Assembly: GCA_041071465.1 (NCBI GenBank)
Contig: CP163498.1
Coordinates: 3,800,001 to 3,864,000, forward strand
DNA from: Pseudomonas putida
Lineage (GTDB): Bacteria; Pseudomonadota; Gammaproteobacteria; Pseudomonadales; Pseudomonadaceae
Reading direction: 5' to 3'
DNA length: 64,000 bases
Shown here one piece after another: positions 49,899 through 59,056 of the stretch. Every line of letters begins with the position of its first letter. The first letter of the stretch is position 1. Under the pieces are notes generated by a model. It searched no databases. It was not told where the DNA came from and saw only the letters and a list, made by a program, of their open reading frames with translations. Position numbers and translations under genes: made by a program.

Positions 49899-51404
49899 AT
49901 GTGTGGCATCGTCGGTATCGTCGGTAAGTCGAACGTCAATCAGGCGCTGTATGACGCGCTTACGGTCCTCCAGCACCGCGGCCAGGACGCTGCCGGTATC
50001 GTGACCAGCCATGACGGCCGGTTGTTCCTGCGCAAGGATAATGGCCTGGTGCGCGACGTGTTCCAGCAGCGCCACATGCAGCGCCTGGTGGGCAGCATCG
50101 GTATCGGCCACGTGCGCTACCCGACGGCGGGCAGCTCGACCTCGGCCGAGGCCCAGCCGTTCTACGTCAACTCGCCGTACGGCATCACCCTGGCCCACAA
50201 CGGCAACCTGACCAATGTCGAGCAGTTGGCCAAGGAGATCTACGAGTCCGACCTGCGCCACGTCAACACCAACTCCGACTCGGAAGTGCTGCTGAACGTG
50301 TTCGCCCATGAGTTGGCGGTGCGTGGCAAGCTGCAGCCAACCGAAGAAGACGTGTTCGCGGCGGTTTCCCATGTACACAGCCGCTGCGTCGGCGGTTACG
50401 CCGTGGTGGCGATGATCACCGGCTACGGCATCGTCGGCTTCCGCGACCCCCACGGCATCCGCCCGGTGGTGTTCGGCCAGCGTCATACCGATGAAGGCGT
50501 GGAATACATGATCGCCTCGGAAAGCGTGGCCCTGGACGTGCTCGGCTTTACCCTGATCCGCGACCTGGCGCCGGGCGAAGCGGTGTACATCACCGAAGAA
50601 GGCCAGCTGTTCACCAAGCAATGCGCCGAAGCGCCGAAGTTGCAGCCGTGCATCTTCGAGCACGTCTACCTGGCCCGCCCGGACTCGATCATTGACGGTA
50701 TCTCGGTGTACAAGGCCCGTCTGCGCATGGGTGAAAAACTGGCTGACAAGATCATGCGCGAGCGCCCTGAGCATGATATCGACGTGGTCATCCCGATCCC
50801 GGATACCAGCCGCACTGCTGCGCTGGAACTGGCCAACCGCCTGGGCGTCAAGTTCCGCGAAGGTTTCGTCAAGAACCGTTACATCGGCCGTACCTTCATC
50901 ATGCCCGGCCAGGCCGCGCGCAAAAAGTCAGTGCGCCAGAAGCTCAACGCCATCGAGCTGGAATTCCGTGGCAAGAACGTGATGCTGGTGGACGACTCGA
51001 TCGTGCGCGGCACCACCTGCAAGCAGATCATCCAGATGGCCCGCGAAGCCGGCGCCAAAAATGTCTACTTCTGCTCCGCAGCCCCTGCAGTACGCTACCC
51101 CAACGTCTACGGCATCGACATGCCGAGTGTTCACGAACTGATCGCCCACAACCGTACCACCGAACAGGTGGCCGAGTTGATCGGCGCCGATTGGCTGATC
51201 TATCAGGATCTGCCAGACCTGATCGACTCGGTCGGTGGCGGCAAGATCAAGATCGATCATTTCGATTGCGCGGTGTTCAACGGTGAGTACGTCACCGGCG
51301 ATATCGACGAAGCCTACCTCGAGCGTATCGAGCAGGCCCGTAATGACCTGGCCAAGGTCAAGAACCAGGCCGTCAGCGCGATCATCGACCTCTACAACAA
51401 CTGA
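49899..51404 (+). CDS. purF: Amidophosphoribosyltransferase
   Basis: First committed step of purine synthesis: PRPP and glutamine to phosphoribosylamine. 501 residues. The ATG at 49899 puts the nucleophile cysteine directly after Met (MCGIVGIVG), which the Ntn-type glutaminase requires; an upstream TTG was rejected for that reason. [11 protein letters not shown] and AHNGNLTN mark the glutaminase half, [13 protein letters not shown] (about residue 365) the PRPP site. Confidence 0.97.
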   Translation: MCGIVGIVGKSNVNQALYDALTVLQHRGQDAAGIVTSHDGRLFLRKDNGLVRDVFQQRHMQRLVGSIGIGHVRYPTAGSSTSAEAQPFYVNSPYGITLAHNGNLTNVEQLAKEIYESDLRHVNTNSDSEVLLNVFAHELAVRGKLQPTEEDVFAAVSHVHSRCVGGYAVVAMITGYGIVGFRDPHGIRPVVFGQRHTDEGVEYMIASESVALDVLGFTLIRDLAPGEAVYITEEGQLFTKQCAEAPKLQPCIFEHVYLARPDSIIDGISVYKARLRMGEKLADKIMRERPEHDIDVVIPIPDTSRTAALELANRLGVKFREGFVKNRYIGRTFIMPGQAARKKSVRQKLNAIELEFRGKNVMLVDDSIVRGTTCKQIIQMAREAGAKNVYFCSAAPAVRYPNVYGIDMPSVHELIAHNRTTEQVAELIGADWLIYQDLPDLIDSVGGGKIKIDHFDCAVFNGEYVTGDIDEAYLERIEQARNDLAKVKNQAVSAIIDLYNN

Positions 51405-51420
51405 TTTTGGGAGCGACGGC

Positions 51421-52632
51421 ATGACGGATCAATGGGATGCCGGGCGACTGGACAGTGACCTCGAGGGTGTCGGTTTCGACACCCTGGCGGTGCGCGCCGG
51501 TCAAAACCGTACACCGGAAGGCGAACACAGCGAAGCGCTGTTCCTGACCTCCAGCTATGTGTTCCGCACAGCGGCTGATGCTGCTGCGCGCTTTGCCGGC
51601 GAAACGCCGGGCAACGTCTACTCGCGCTACACCAACCCCTCAGTGCGTGCCTTCGAGGAGCGCCTGGCTGCAATGGAAGGCGCGGAGCAGGCCGTGGGTA
51701 CGTCCACCGGTATGGCGGCAATCCTGGCCGTGGTCATGTCGCTGTGCAGCGCCGGTGACCATGTACTGGTGTCGCAGAGCGTGTTTGGCTCCACCATCAG
51801 CCTGTTCGAGAAGTACTTCAAGCGCTTTGGCGTACAAGTGGACTACGTGCCACTGGTCGACCTCAATGGCTGGGAGAAGGCCATCAAGGCCAACACCAAG
51901 CTGCTGATCGTCGAATCGCCGTCCAACCCGCTGGCCGAGCTGGTCGATATCACCGCGCTCAGTGAAATCGCTCATGCCCATGGCGCCATGCTGGTAGTGG
52001 ACAACTGCTTCAGCACCCCGGCGCTGCAGCAGCCGCTGAAACTGGGTGCCGATATCGTGTTCCACTCGGCCACCAAGTTCATCGACGGCCAGGGCCGCTG
52101 CATGGGCGGTGTGGTCGCCGGCCGTGCCGAGCAGATGAAAGAAGTGGTCGGTTTCCTGCGTACCGCAGGCCCGACGCTCAGCCCGTTCAACGCCTGGATC
52201 TTCACCAAGGGCCTGGAAACGTTGCGCCTGCGCATGCGTGCGCACTGCGAAAGCGCCCAGGCCCTGGCCGAATGGCTGGAGCAGCAGGAAGGCGTGGAAA
52301 AGGTGCATTACGCAGGCCTGCCGAGCCACCCGCAGCACGAACTGGCCAAGCGCCAGATGAGCGGTTTTGGTGCGGTGGTCAGCTTTGAAGTCAAAGGCGG
52401 TAAAGAGGGTGCCTGGCGCTTCATCGATGCCACCCGGGTGATTTCCATCACCACCAACCTGGGTGACAGCAAAACTACCATCGCGCACCCGGCCACCACC
52501 TCCCATGGTCGCCTGTCGCCGCAGGAGCGTGAAGCTGCGGGTATCCGCGACAGCCTGATCCGTGTTGCCGTAGGCCTGGAAGACGTGGCCGACCTGCAAG
52601 CCGACCTGGCGCGCGGGCTGGCTGCACTGTGA
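51421..52632 (+). CDS. metZ: O-succinylhomoserine sulfhydrylase
   Basis: PLP enzyme making homocysteine from O-succinylhomoserine and sulfide. 403 residues from the ATG at 51421 with GGGAG upstream. Signatures of the Cys/Met metabolism family: [26 protein letters not shown] near 60-85, [35 protein letters not shown] with the PLP lysine at about residue 219. The gene order purF-metZ supports MetZ over MetB or MetC. Its stop overlaps the next start. Confidence 0.95.
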   Translation: MTDQWDAGRLDSDLEGVGFDTLAVRAGQNRTPEGEHSEALFLTSSYVFRTAADAAARFAGETPGNVYSRYTNPSVRAFEERLAAMEGAEQAVGTSTGMAAILAVVMSLCSAGDHVLVSQSVFGSTISLFEKYFKRFGVQVDYVPLVDLNGWEKAIKANTKLLIVESPSNPLAELVDITALSEIAHAHGAMLVVDNCFSTPALQQPLKLGADIVFHSATKFIDGQGRCMGGVVAGRAEQMKEVVGFLRTAGPTLSPFNAWIFTKGLETLRLRMRAHCESAQALAEWLEQQEGVEKVHYAGLPSHPQHELAKRQMSGFGAVVSFEVKGGKEGAWRFIDATRVISITTNLGDSKTTIAHPATTSHGRLSPQEREAAGIRDSLIRVAVGLEDVADLQADLARGLAAL

Positions 52633-53402
52633 TCGAAATCAGCGGCAGTACCCCAGGCCACAATGGCCGGGTAGCCTTGGTCACCGGTGCCGCGCGCGGC
52701 ATCGGCCTGGGCATTGCCGCTTGGTTGATCTGCGAAGGTTGGCAGGTGGTGCTTAGTGACCTGGACCGCAAGCGCGGCGCCAAGGTGGCCAAGGCGTTGG
52801 GTGACAACGCCTGGTTCATCACCATGGACGTTGCCGACGAGGCCCAGGTCAGTGCCGGGGTGTCCGAAGTGCTCGGGCAGTTCGGTCGGCTGGACGCGCT
52901 GGTGTGCAATGCGGCCATTGCCAACCCGCACAACCAGACCCTCGAAAGCCTGAGCCTGGCGCAATGGAACCGGGTGTTGGCGGTCAACCTCAACGGCCCG
53001 ATGCTGCTGGCCAAGCATTGTGCGCCGTACCTGCGTGCGCACAATGGGGCGATCGTCAACCTGACGTCTACTCGGGCGCGGCAGTCCGAGCCCGACACCG
53101 AAGCTTACGCGGCAAGCAAGGGCGGCCTGGTGGCTTTGACCCATGCTCTGGCCATGAGCTTGGGCCCGGAGATTCGCGTCAATGCGGTGAGCCCGGGCTG
53201 GATCGATGCCCGTGACCCGTCGCAGCGCCGTGCCGAGCCGTTGACCGAGGCCGATCATGCCCAACACCCGACGGGGAGGGTAGGGACGGTGGAAGATGTG
53301 GCGGCCATGGTTGCCTGGCTGTTGTCGCGCCAGGCGGCGTTCGTCACCGGCCAGGAGTTCGTGGTCGATGGCGGCATGACCCGCAAGATGATCTACACCT
53401 GA
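52629..53402 (+). CDS. Short-chain dehydrogenase/reductase
   Basis: 257 residues from a GTG overlapping the metZ stop. NAD(P)-binding [13 protein letters not shown] at about 19-31, the structural motif [10 protein letters not shown] near 95, catalytic Ser in [10 protein letters not shown] and the Y-x3-K pair in [17 protein letters not shown] near 160. The end [42 protein letters not shown] is classic for the family. Cotranscription with metZ is likely; the substrate is unknown. Confidence 0.9.
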   Translation: MIEISGSTPGHNGRVALVTGAARGIGLGIAAWLICEGWQVVLSDLDRKRGAKVAKALGDNAWFITMDVADEAQVSAGVSEVLGQFGRLDALVCNAAIANPHNQTLESLSLAQWNRVLAVNLNGPMLLAKHCAPYLRAHNGAIVNLTSTRARQSEPDTEAYAASKGGLVALTHALAMSLGPEIRVNAVSPGWIDARDPSQRRAEPLTEADHAQHPTGRVGTVEDVAAMVAWLLSRQAAFVTGQEFVVDGGMTRKMIYT

Positions 53403-53460
53403 GGCTTCCCGTCCAACCTATGCCGCTTTTGTCTTTTTTGAAAAAAATTCAATGGGGCTA

Positions 53461-53489
53461 TTGACTTAGCTCCGCCATCTGCGTAAATT
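53461..53489 (+). promoter_or_regulatory. Sigma-70 promoter of the tRNA-Val/Asp operon
   Basis: TTGACT (53461-53466) and TAAATT (53484-53489) are 17 bases apart, with an A/T-rich stretch before and a G+C-rich discriminator (CGCGGCC) after, as at the other tRNA operon in the window. Confidence 0.8.
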
Positions 53490-53530
53490 TCGCGGCCTCA
53501 GCGAAGCAAACGCAACAAGCAACATCGCGA

Positions 53531-53606
53531 GGGTGATTAGCTCAGCCGGGAGAGCATCTGCCTTACAAGCAGAGGGTCGGCGGTTCGATCCCGTCATCAC
53601 CCACCA
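53531..53606 (+). tRNA. tRNA-Val (TAC)
   Basis: 76 nt with acceptor GGGTGAT/ATCACCC, anticodon loop CTTACAA, T-loop GGTTCGATCC and encoded CCA. Confidence 0.97.
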
Positions 53607-53671
53607 CTTCCTGAGATGTTCCTAAAGCATCGGGTTCGCAAGAAGTCGATAGCCAGAGAGGAACGCACTGC

Positions 53672-53748
53672 GCAGCGGTAGTTCAGTCGGTTAGAATACC
53701 GGCCTGTCACGCCGGGGGTCGCGGGTTCGAGTCCCGTCCGCTGCGCCA
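53672..53748 (+). tRNA. tRNA-Asp (GTC), copy 1
   Basis: 77 nt with acceptor GCAGCGG/CCGCTGC, anticodon loop CTGTCAC, T-arm GCGGGTTCGAGTCCCGT and encoded CCA. Confidence 0.97.
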
Positions 53749-53847
53749 TTTTTCAGTAACAGATGGGTGCCTGGCACCGGTCTGAAGCCACAAGGCAAAT
53801 GCCTTGGGCTGATCCCAGTTTCAATCAGGCGCGAGCCTGAACGATAC

Positions 53848-53924
53848 GCAGCGGTAGTTCAGTCGGTTAGAATACCGGCCTGTCACGCCGGGGGTCGCGG
53901 GTTCGAGTCCCGTCCGCTGCGCCA
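53848..53924 (+). tRNA. tRNA-Asp (GTC), copy 2
   Basis: Identical in sequence to the first tRNA-Asp copy. The 25 or so bases before it are nearly repeated before the third copy. Confidence 0.97.
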
Positions 53925-53969
53925 TCTTCGTTTCAAGGTCCCTAGAACACCTTGAAGCAAACACAAGAG

Positions 53970-53994
53970 AAGCGATCACGTTATCGCTTTTTTT
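53970..53994 (+). terminator. Terminator between tRNA-Asp copies 2 and 3
   Basis: AAGCGAT and ATCGCTT form a stem around CACGTT-like loop bases, followed by seven or more T residues. Confidence 0.8.
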
Positions 53995-54064
53995 GTGCCT
54001 GCCCGATGCCATTGCGGCGCAAGGGTAGACCCAGGTTTCAATCGGGCGCAAGCCTGAATGATAC

Positions 54065-54141
54065 GCAGCGGTAGTTCAGTCGGTTAGAATACCGGCCTGT
54101 CACGCCGGGGGTCGCGGGTTCGAGTCCCGTCCGCTGCGCCA
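54065..54141 (+). tRNA. tRNA-Asp (GTC), copy 3
   Basis: Identical to the other two tRNA-Asp copies; lies downstream of an internal terminator. Confidence 0.97.
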
Positions 54142-54182
54142 TCTTCGCCTCAAGGCCCCATGAACGCCTTGAAGCAACGTCA

Positions 54183-54206
54183 AAGCGACCTTCGGGTCGC
54201 TTTTTT
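54183..54206 (+). terminator. Terminator of the tRNA-Asp array
   Basis: AAAGCGACC and GGTCGCTTT stem around a TTCG loop with a following T run. Confidence 0.9.
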
Positions 54207-54342
54207 CGTTCTGGCGCCTGGTAAATTGCCTGCCTTTACCCAGATTTACACCAACCTGACAGGTTCTTCACCGACCAGCGGTTCCTGTGCCTGCCTGCTG
54301 TGTTGCACAATAGGCACCTTCTCGACATACCCGGAATTCGCA

Positions 54343-55155
54343 ATGACCAGATCTTCCGTCTTTGGTGCGCTCGGGCTGGCCCTGGTGCTGGCGGGCGTGA
54401 CCGGTTGTTCCTCGAAAAAAGCGGCCGTCTATGAGCACGAAAACTTCGATGACTCAGGTACGTTCTCGCGCAGCTTTCCGGTGAGCGATGCTGGCTCTTG
54501 CGAGGCGGCCAGGCGTGCCTTGCTCAGCCAGGGGTACATCATTACCAGCAGCGGTGCCAACCAGGTGGTGGGCAACAAGAGCTTCCAGCAGAACAGCGAG
54601 AACCACCTGCAGATCAGCTTCAACGTCACCTGCGCGCCGGATGTGAGCGACGAACAGCGCTCGACCATGTTCGCCAACGCCCTGCAGGACCGTTATGCAC
54701 TGAAAAAGTCCAATACCTCCGCCAGCCTGGGTGTGGGCGTGCTGGGGTCGGTGTCGATGCCGATCGGCTCCAGTGACGACTCGATGGTCAAGGTAGCCAG
54801 CGAGACCGTGACTGCGGCGCAGTTCTATGACCGCTATTTCGCCTTGGTGGAGAGCTATTTGCCCAAACCGAAGAAGGTCGAAAAGGCCAAGGTCGACGCA
54901 CCAGTGCCGAAGGTTGAAAAGCCGGCGGTTGACCTGGGGTTGCCCGAGCAGGCTGCGGCGAACCCAGTGGCGCCTGCCCCTGCCCAGGAAGCTGCACCCG
55001 CGCCTGCGGCTGTTTCCCCGGCAAGTGAGGCAGTCGCGGCACCGGTGGTGGATGACAGTCAGGGTTCGCAGCCGGTCGCACCGCCCGTGGAGGCTGCGCC
55101 GATTCAGGTGCAGCAGGATGCACAGCCTGCCGAGGCTGTGCCGCCTTCCCTTTGA
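54343..55155 (+). CDS. DUF2242-type lipoprotein
   Basis: 270 residues from the ATG at 54343. Lipoprotein signal: hydrophobic FGALGLALVLAG and lipobox Cys at residue 22 (GVTGC). A folded part (about 30-180) with SCEAARRALLSQGYIITSSGANQVVGNKSFQQN fits the DUF2242 family; the last 90 residues are a low-complexity tail of Ala, Pro, Val and Glu. Function unknown. It is the last gene with the core character before the accessory region. Confidence 0.8.
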   Translation: MTRSSVFGALGLALVLAGVTGCSSKKAAVYEHENFDDSGTFSRSFPVSDAGSCEAARRALLSQGYIITSSGANQVVGNKSFQQNSENHLQISFNVTCAPDVSDEQRSTMFANALQDRYALKKSNTSASLGVGVLGSVSMPIGSSDDSMVKVASETVTAAQFYDRYFALVESYLPKPKKVEKAKVDAPVPKVEKPAVDLGLPEQAAANPVAPAPAQEAAPAPAAVSPASEAVAAPVVDDSQGSQPVAPPVEAAPIQVQQDAQPAEAVPPSL

Positions 55156-55449
55156 TAAAGCCGGTACAGGCTGTACACATCCCCTGTTACAGACACCCCG
55201 CGATAACTTCCTGAACACCTGCTACGTTTATCACTCCTTTCTTCCGGAGCGTCGTTAACCGTTACTTCAAGAAAATGCCATGAGGCTCAGTGCCTTATGG
55301 GACCTAACGTTTTTTGATGTTGAATTGTGAATGCGACAGGCGGTTGGCCAGATACCGAAATGCTCGGAGTGAATTGCTGTTTGGTGGGGGTAAGCGTGTC
55401 GCACTCTACACTTGTGCGCTGCAAGCCCAGCGGCATGCGGCACTCATCG
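55156..55449. other. Intergenic junction between core and accessory region
   Basis: No gene seen. An imperfect hairpin (ATGCCATGAGGCTCAGTGCCTTAT) lies near 55276-55300. No direct repeat of a nearby tRNA 3' end was found by eye, so no attachment site is claimed. Confidence 0.5.
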
Positions 55450-55746
55450 TCAGTTGGATGATTTCCAAGGCGCTTCCGACAGATTGATCTCTTCCTGCAC
55501 CCGTTTTAGCAAAAGCTCGGTCGAGACCCCCTCTCTTTCGGCATAAGTGCATACCAGCAGGGTGACTGGATGAATGTGCAGCATCGGCGCCAAGGCGTCG
55601 AGCTTTTCAATCGTCGGAGAATACATGCCACGTTCGAGTGAGCTGATATAGGTTCGGCCGGAAACCTCGGATAAATCATCCTGGCTGATCGCGCGCTCTT
55701 TCCGGAACCAGCGAAACACCTTTCCGAAAGCTTTTTTCAGTTCCAT
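55450..55746 (-). CDS. Xre-type helix-turn-helix regulator
   Basis: 98 residues from MELKKAFGKVFRWFRKERAIS; the frame is open to 55815, but that part lies over the operator palindrome. The HTH_3 domain is at about residues 8-62 (ISQDDLSEVSGRTYISSLERGMYSPTIEKLDALAPML). It is divergent from the next gene, with a perfect inverted repeat between them. It resembles small phage-type repressors and controller proteins of restriction systems, but no restriction or methylase gene is visible here. Confidence 0.85.
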   Translation of the reverse strand: MELKKAFGKVFRWFRKERAISQDDLSEVSGRTYISSLERGMYSPTIEKLDALAPMLHIHPVTLLVCTYAEREGVSTELLLKRVQEEINLSEAPWKSSN

Positions 55747-55781
55747 TTGCTCAATCCGCAAAAGGAACGATGAAGCCGTTT

Positions 55782-55814
55782 TGAACAGTATATCGCTACA
55801 CAGTATACTGTTCA
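55782..55814. promoter_or_regulatory. Perfect 11-base inverted repeat, candidate Xre operator
   Basis: TGAACAGTATA (55782-55792) and TATACTGTTCA (55804-55814) are exact reverse complements 11 bases apart. The half-site ACAGTATA also occurs as a direct repeat at 55785 and 55800. It lies between two divergent genes, so one regulator could control both. Confidence 0.75.
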
Positions 55815-55829
55815 TTTTGAGGCATTGTT

Positions 55830-56258
55830 ATGTTCGTTTCCGACAGCAGGGCGGAGGTCAAAGGTCTGGCAGCACTTCTTGAGCCAGGGCAGCGTGGGTG
55901 GCACGTCATGCTGAAGCCTCAAATGTCACCGTGGTTCCATGCCACTGTGGTGACATGTGATGAGGGCTTTGATACCCGCACTACGGTGTTTATCGATTCT
56001 CTACCATCCCTCATCACATGGATTGAATCGGGTCAGGAGGGGATGTCGTTGGAATCCCTTCAGCTCGTTTCTCCTGGCTGGTTAAGAGGAGGCAAGGGAT
56101 GGGAAATGAATGCTCTTACAGAGATTGCGCAAAACCAACTGGAAGGAGCTGTAAGGTTCACTCTCCAGGATGGAAGGGTTTATTACTATCCTGATCCCGC
56201 TGCTCGAAGCACGCACGGCTTTGAAGAGGTACTTTATCGTTTGCATTCGGAGCATTAA
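55830..56258 (+). CDS. Hypothetical protein, 142 residues
   Basis: Not recognised. It begins MFVSDSRAEVKGLAALLEPGQ after a TTGAGG ribosome site. No signal peptide or membrane helix. Contains many Trp and Gly residues (SPGWLRGGKGWEMNAL) and strand-like stretches (FHATVVTCDEGFDTRTTVFID, VRFTLQDGRVYYYPDP). The divergent Xre gene and the palindrome between them suggest joint control. Probably a small alpha-beta protein of the accessory region. Confidence 0.6.
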   Translation: MFVSDSRAEVKGLAALLEPGQRGWHVMLKPQMSPWFHATVVTCDEGFDTRTTVFIDSLPSLITWIESGQEGMSLESLQLVSPGWLRGGKGWEMNALTEIAQNQLEGAVRFTLQDGRVYYYPDPAARSTHGFEEVLYRLHSEH

Positions 56259-56703
56259 GTGCCCGAGTGAGGAATCTAGCAGTTTTCCGACGAGCCTTGA
56301 GGCTCCGCTTACGCTGACGCCCAGTTTTCAATGTCGCCCCGTTCGAACTTGCGATTTCGAAAGGTCATTGTTGCTCGCGTACGCGTCTAGCTCTCCACTC
56401 ACCATCCGTCGTTCATGATGCGACAACTCCAGCTACCCTGGTGCTCCCAGCAGCGCTAGCCTCAGGGTCGATTATCGTTTCTGATCACACCACTCTTGTA
56501 TTTCTAGTGCTCAAGCTTGAGCCGGATCACTTAGGTCCGGCCCATCTTCACCGGCCCACACCAATCTATAACGGGCATCGCGACGCAGGCTTAAGTGACC
56601 GGCGGTGGCTGCTCGCTAAGTCGTCTCGTATCGCACGCCGTGACAGAAAAAATGAGTCTTTCGCCCAAGCGTACCAGTCGCCTTGGTCGGGGCATCATGA
56701 TGC
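56259..56703. other. Stretch without a recognisable gene
   Basis: About 445 bases. The longest open frame (56441-56791, plus strand) has no family-like sequence and runs into the gene on the other strand. I see no repeat, tRNA or clear terminator. It could be decayed coding sequence. Confidence 0.5.
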
Positions 56704-57432
56704 TCAATGTCGTGGAAAAAGCGTTCTTCCTAGTTTGGCTGCGGCTCCAACACCTTTCTGGGCCTCATTGAGAATGTCACGAGAGAAGTAATCTGCGAGC
56801 CGTGCGCGGCCCTCTATCTCCTGCCGGATGTATTCTGGATCAATGTTTGGAAGATCCACACGATAGGCCGCGTGATGAACCAATGCGGCAGCCTGGAAAA
56901 GCGCGTCGGAAAGCCTATATCTATCGAGCTCCAGTGCTGCGCATGCTTCTAGGATGGCGACCGCATCGCTTTCGGTTCCGCCAGTGATACGCCGGTCTGG
57001 CAAGGTGGAGTGTCGGCGAAGATGCTCCACGCACTGACGCAGCGAAGGGATTGAGAGACTAATGGAGTAATGCTTGCTGTACCAAGGGCCGATAGTGTCG
57101 ATTTCGTCCTGAGTGAGGGCCATTTCCTGAAAGTACCCGGCCCAAGCTTCCTGTATGTCCTCATCTATGCGCTCCTGACCAAGGCTGGCCAGATGCTCGT
57201 TGAGGCGTTTGACTAAGCGGAAATAGTCGAGTCGTACAGGTGGATCGCGATGCTCATCCATACTCAGCTCGAGGATTAAGGTCGCCGATGATTTTCCGCC
57301 GGCACGATGAAGATGGTCAAGATCGCCTTCAGGCACGGCCTTCTGATAAAGGCTGGCTGAGCGGCTAAGGGGCCAACCTTTTTCGCTTTCGCACCTACAA
57401 TCATCCAATTGACTACGTTCAACCGATATCAC
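56704..57432 (-). CDS. Hypothetical protein, up to 242 residues
   Basis: Not recognised. The longest frame starts at a GTG at 57432, only 21 bases from the divergent next gene; an ATG at 57261 (MDEHRDPPVRLDYFRLVKRL) would give 185 residues. Mostly helical by eye, with charged amphipathic stretches (YFRLVKRLNEHLASLGQERIDEDIQEAW) and a tail ending GAAAKLGRTLFPRH. No membrane helix, no catalytic motif I can name. Lies within the accessory region. Confidence 0.55.
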   Translation of the reverse strand: MISVERSQLDDCRCESEKGWPLSRSASLYQKAVPEGDLDHLHRAGGKSSATLILELSMDEHRDPPVRLDYFRLVKRLNEHLASLGQERIDEDIQEAWAGYFQEMALTQDEIDTIGPWYSKHYSISLSIPSLRQCVEHLRRHSTLPDRRITGGTESDAVAILEACAALELDRYRLSDALFQAAALVHHAAYRVDLPNIDPEYIRQEIEGRARLADYFSRDILNEAQKGVGAAAKLGRTLFPRH

Positions 57433-57453
57433 TAAGCAAGGTGGTGTATTTCT

Positions 57454-57858
57454 ATGGATTTGATGGCTCTGATTCAGCAGGCGCTTGAAGCGTCAGGGAA
57501 GCTGCGAGACCTTTCGAAAAAGGTTGAAGATGCGGATTTCAAAATGATACTGGCAGATCTTCACAGTGCCTTGGCTGATGCGAAACTTGAGTCTGGGGAG
57601 TTGAAGATGAAATTGGCATTGGCGCAAGAGGAGATTGTCAGGCTGAAGCAGCTGATCGAGCAGCGAGATAAAGGCAAACCCACCTATAACTCAGAGGGGG
57701 TGTATACCTTTGAAGGCGAGGTCGGTCGCTTTTGCACGGCCTGCTGGGACAGCGATGAACGCAAGATGCGCTTGACCGACTTGGCTAGTGAATTCCGATT
57801 TGTCGGTCAGTGGGAATGCCCCAAGTGCCATGCCGGGTATGGCGCAAAGGACGCATGA
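57454..57858 (+). CDS. Small coiled-coil protein with C-terminal zinc ribbon
   Basis: 134 residues. Residues 1-72 are a charged helical region with leucine spacing (LESGELKMKLALAQEEIVRLKQLIEQ), likely a coiled coil. The C-terminal 50 residues hold two Cys pairs, C-x2-C in FCTACWDSDE and in ECPKCHAGYG, a typical zinc ribbon. Such modules bind nucleic acid or mediate protein contacts; the function is not known. AAGGTGG lies ten or so bases before the ATG. Confidence 0.75.
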   Translation: MDLMALIQQALEASGKLRDLSKKVEDADFKMILADLHSALADAKLESGELKMKLALAQEEIVRLKQLIEQRDKGKPTYNSEGVYTFEGEVGRFCTACWDSDERKMRLTDLASEFRFVGQWECPKCHAGYGAKDA

Positions 57859-58012
57859 GGGACTTGGTCCGGTCAGTCATTCATCCATTGATTTGGCAAA
57901 GCTGCGCGCAATGAGCTAACGGGCGCTGAGGTCGACAGCCTGTGCGAGGTACTCCAGTGAGCGGATTCCTAGCGAGGTTGGTCAAGCGCCTTTCTGATCC
58001 TTTCAATATTCG

Positions 58013-58918
58013 CTATTGGCTCGGCATCCACTCTGCGGGATCGACCAGGTGCCATGATTGTGCTTCGCGATCAAAGTCCGTCCAAACCTCCTGCAGCTTG
58101 GCACGGTCACCTTGGAATAAGGGGCTATCCAAATGAGCGAACTGATCGAAATTGGCGGATGGCAAAACAGTGCCAGCGCCGCTGTAGCAGAACCAGGAGC
58201 CCACTACCTGGGCGATTTCTGCAATTTCACGCAAAGCTTGCTTGGCATCTGCCAGACCCCACCGCTCCAGCATGCGCCCTTGACGACTGGCCTCAGTGGC
58301 AGCGTGGGCGATATCCACGTTCACATGTTCAATGACGGACGAAAGCCGGCCTAGGCGGGACTCCAGCATGTCGAATACCTCGATTCGTATTAGATCATCT
58401 GGTGTGGATGCACCTGCGCTTACCCCGCTTAGCCAGTCGAACTCCTCGTGCCGCTTAACCGCGAGCTCATAGTGGTATTTCGAGGGCACCCAATACGAAC
58501 GCTTTCCCTGTTGGAGTTGCTCAGTAGCAAAGGTGTCATAAGCGGCGTGTGTACTGTGGTAGTTGTAGTTCAGCTCCGCGATATCCCTGACGTATACTAG
58601 GCGCGTGAGCTTTCCACGCGAGGCGCGGATGTCAGCGATCAAGCTACCTAATGAGCACACACTTCTCGGGCCGCGGATAGGTTCGACTTCCACGAGTCTG
58701 CGGATTCCCTGCATCGTCCCTGCCCAGAATCCGCTCGCCAGCATGTCCATGATCAAAATGTTTAGCTGTTTTTCACCGCTGACCGTGGGAGCTTGCCGCA
58801 CCATCTCTACGACACATGAATACGCTGCGATGTCCCACGCCATTTGATTCAACGCCTTAGTGATGGCGTTCTCCTCGGTCTCAAAAACCCGCTTCCATTC
58901 TGCGATCCGATCTAGCAC
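58013..58918 (-). CDS. Hypothetical mostly helical protein, 301 residues
   Basis: Not recognised with confidence. A GTG start at 58918 has a perfect AAGGAG seven bases upstream, which supports it as a real gene. It is helical and soluble, begins MLDRIAEWKRVFETEENAITKALNQMAWDIAAY, and has a motif-like RLVYVRDIAELNYNYHSTHAAYDTF. The helical layout recalls AbiU2/HEPN-type abortive-infection proteins, but no clear R-x(4-6)-H motif is seen, so that is only a guess. Confidence 0.6.
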   Translation of the reverse strand: MLDRIAEWKRVFETEENAITKALNQMAWDIAAYSCVVEMVRQAPTVSGEKQLNILIMDMLASGFWAGTMQGIRRLVEVEPIRGPRSVCSLGSLIADIRASRGKLTRLVYVRDIAELNYNYHSTHAAYDTFATEQLQQGKRSYWVPSKYHYELAVKRHEEFDWLSGVSAGASTPDDLIRIEVFDMLESRLGRLSSVIEHVNVDIAHAATEASRQGRMLERWGLADAKQALREIAEIAQVVGSWFCYSGAGTVLPSANFDQFAHLDSPLFQGDRAKLQEVWTDFDREAQSWHLVDPAEWMPSQ

Positions 58919-59056
58919 TGATGACTCCTTGGGGTTCTGTGATTAAAGCCATGCATACCGTGCTGGCTCGCGGTAGCAGCGGTCACAAGCACTGTGATGG
59001 CAATGGGATATCTTTCCTGTCTATGATGTTCCTTTAAACGGAGGCAGGGTACTGCG

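Noticed and set aside
56441..56791. Plus-strand gene of 116 codons in the island
   Set aside because: No family features and it overlaps the end of the minus-strand gene at 56704; left as an unannotated gap.
55450..57858. Restriction-modification system with the Xre gene as controller protein
   Set aside because: No methyltransferase or endonuclease motif is found in the neighbouring genes.
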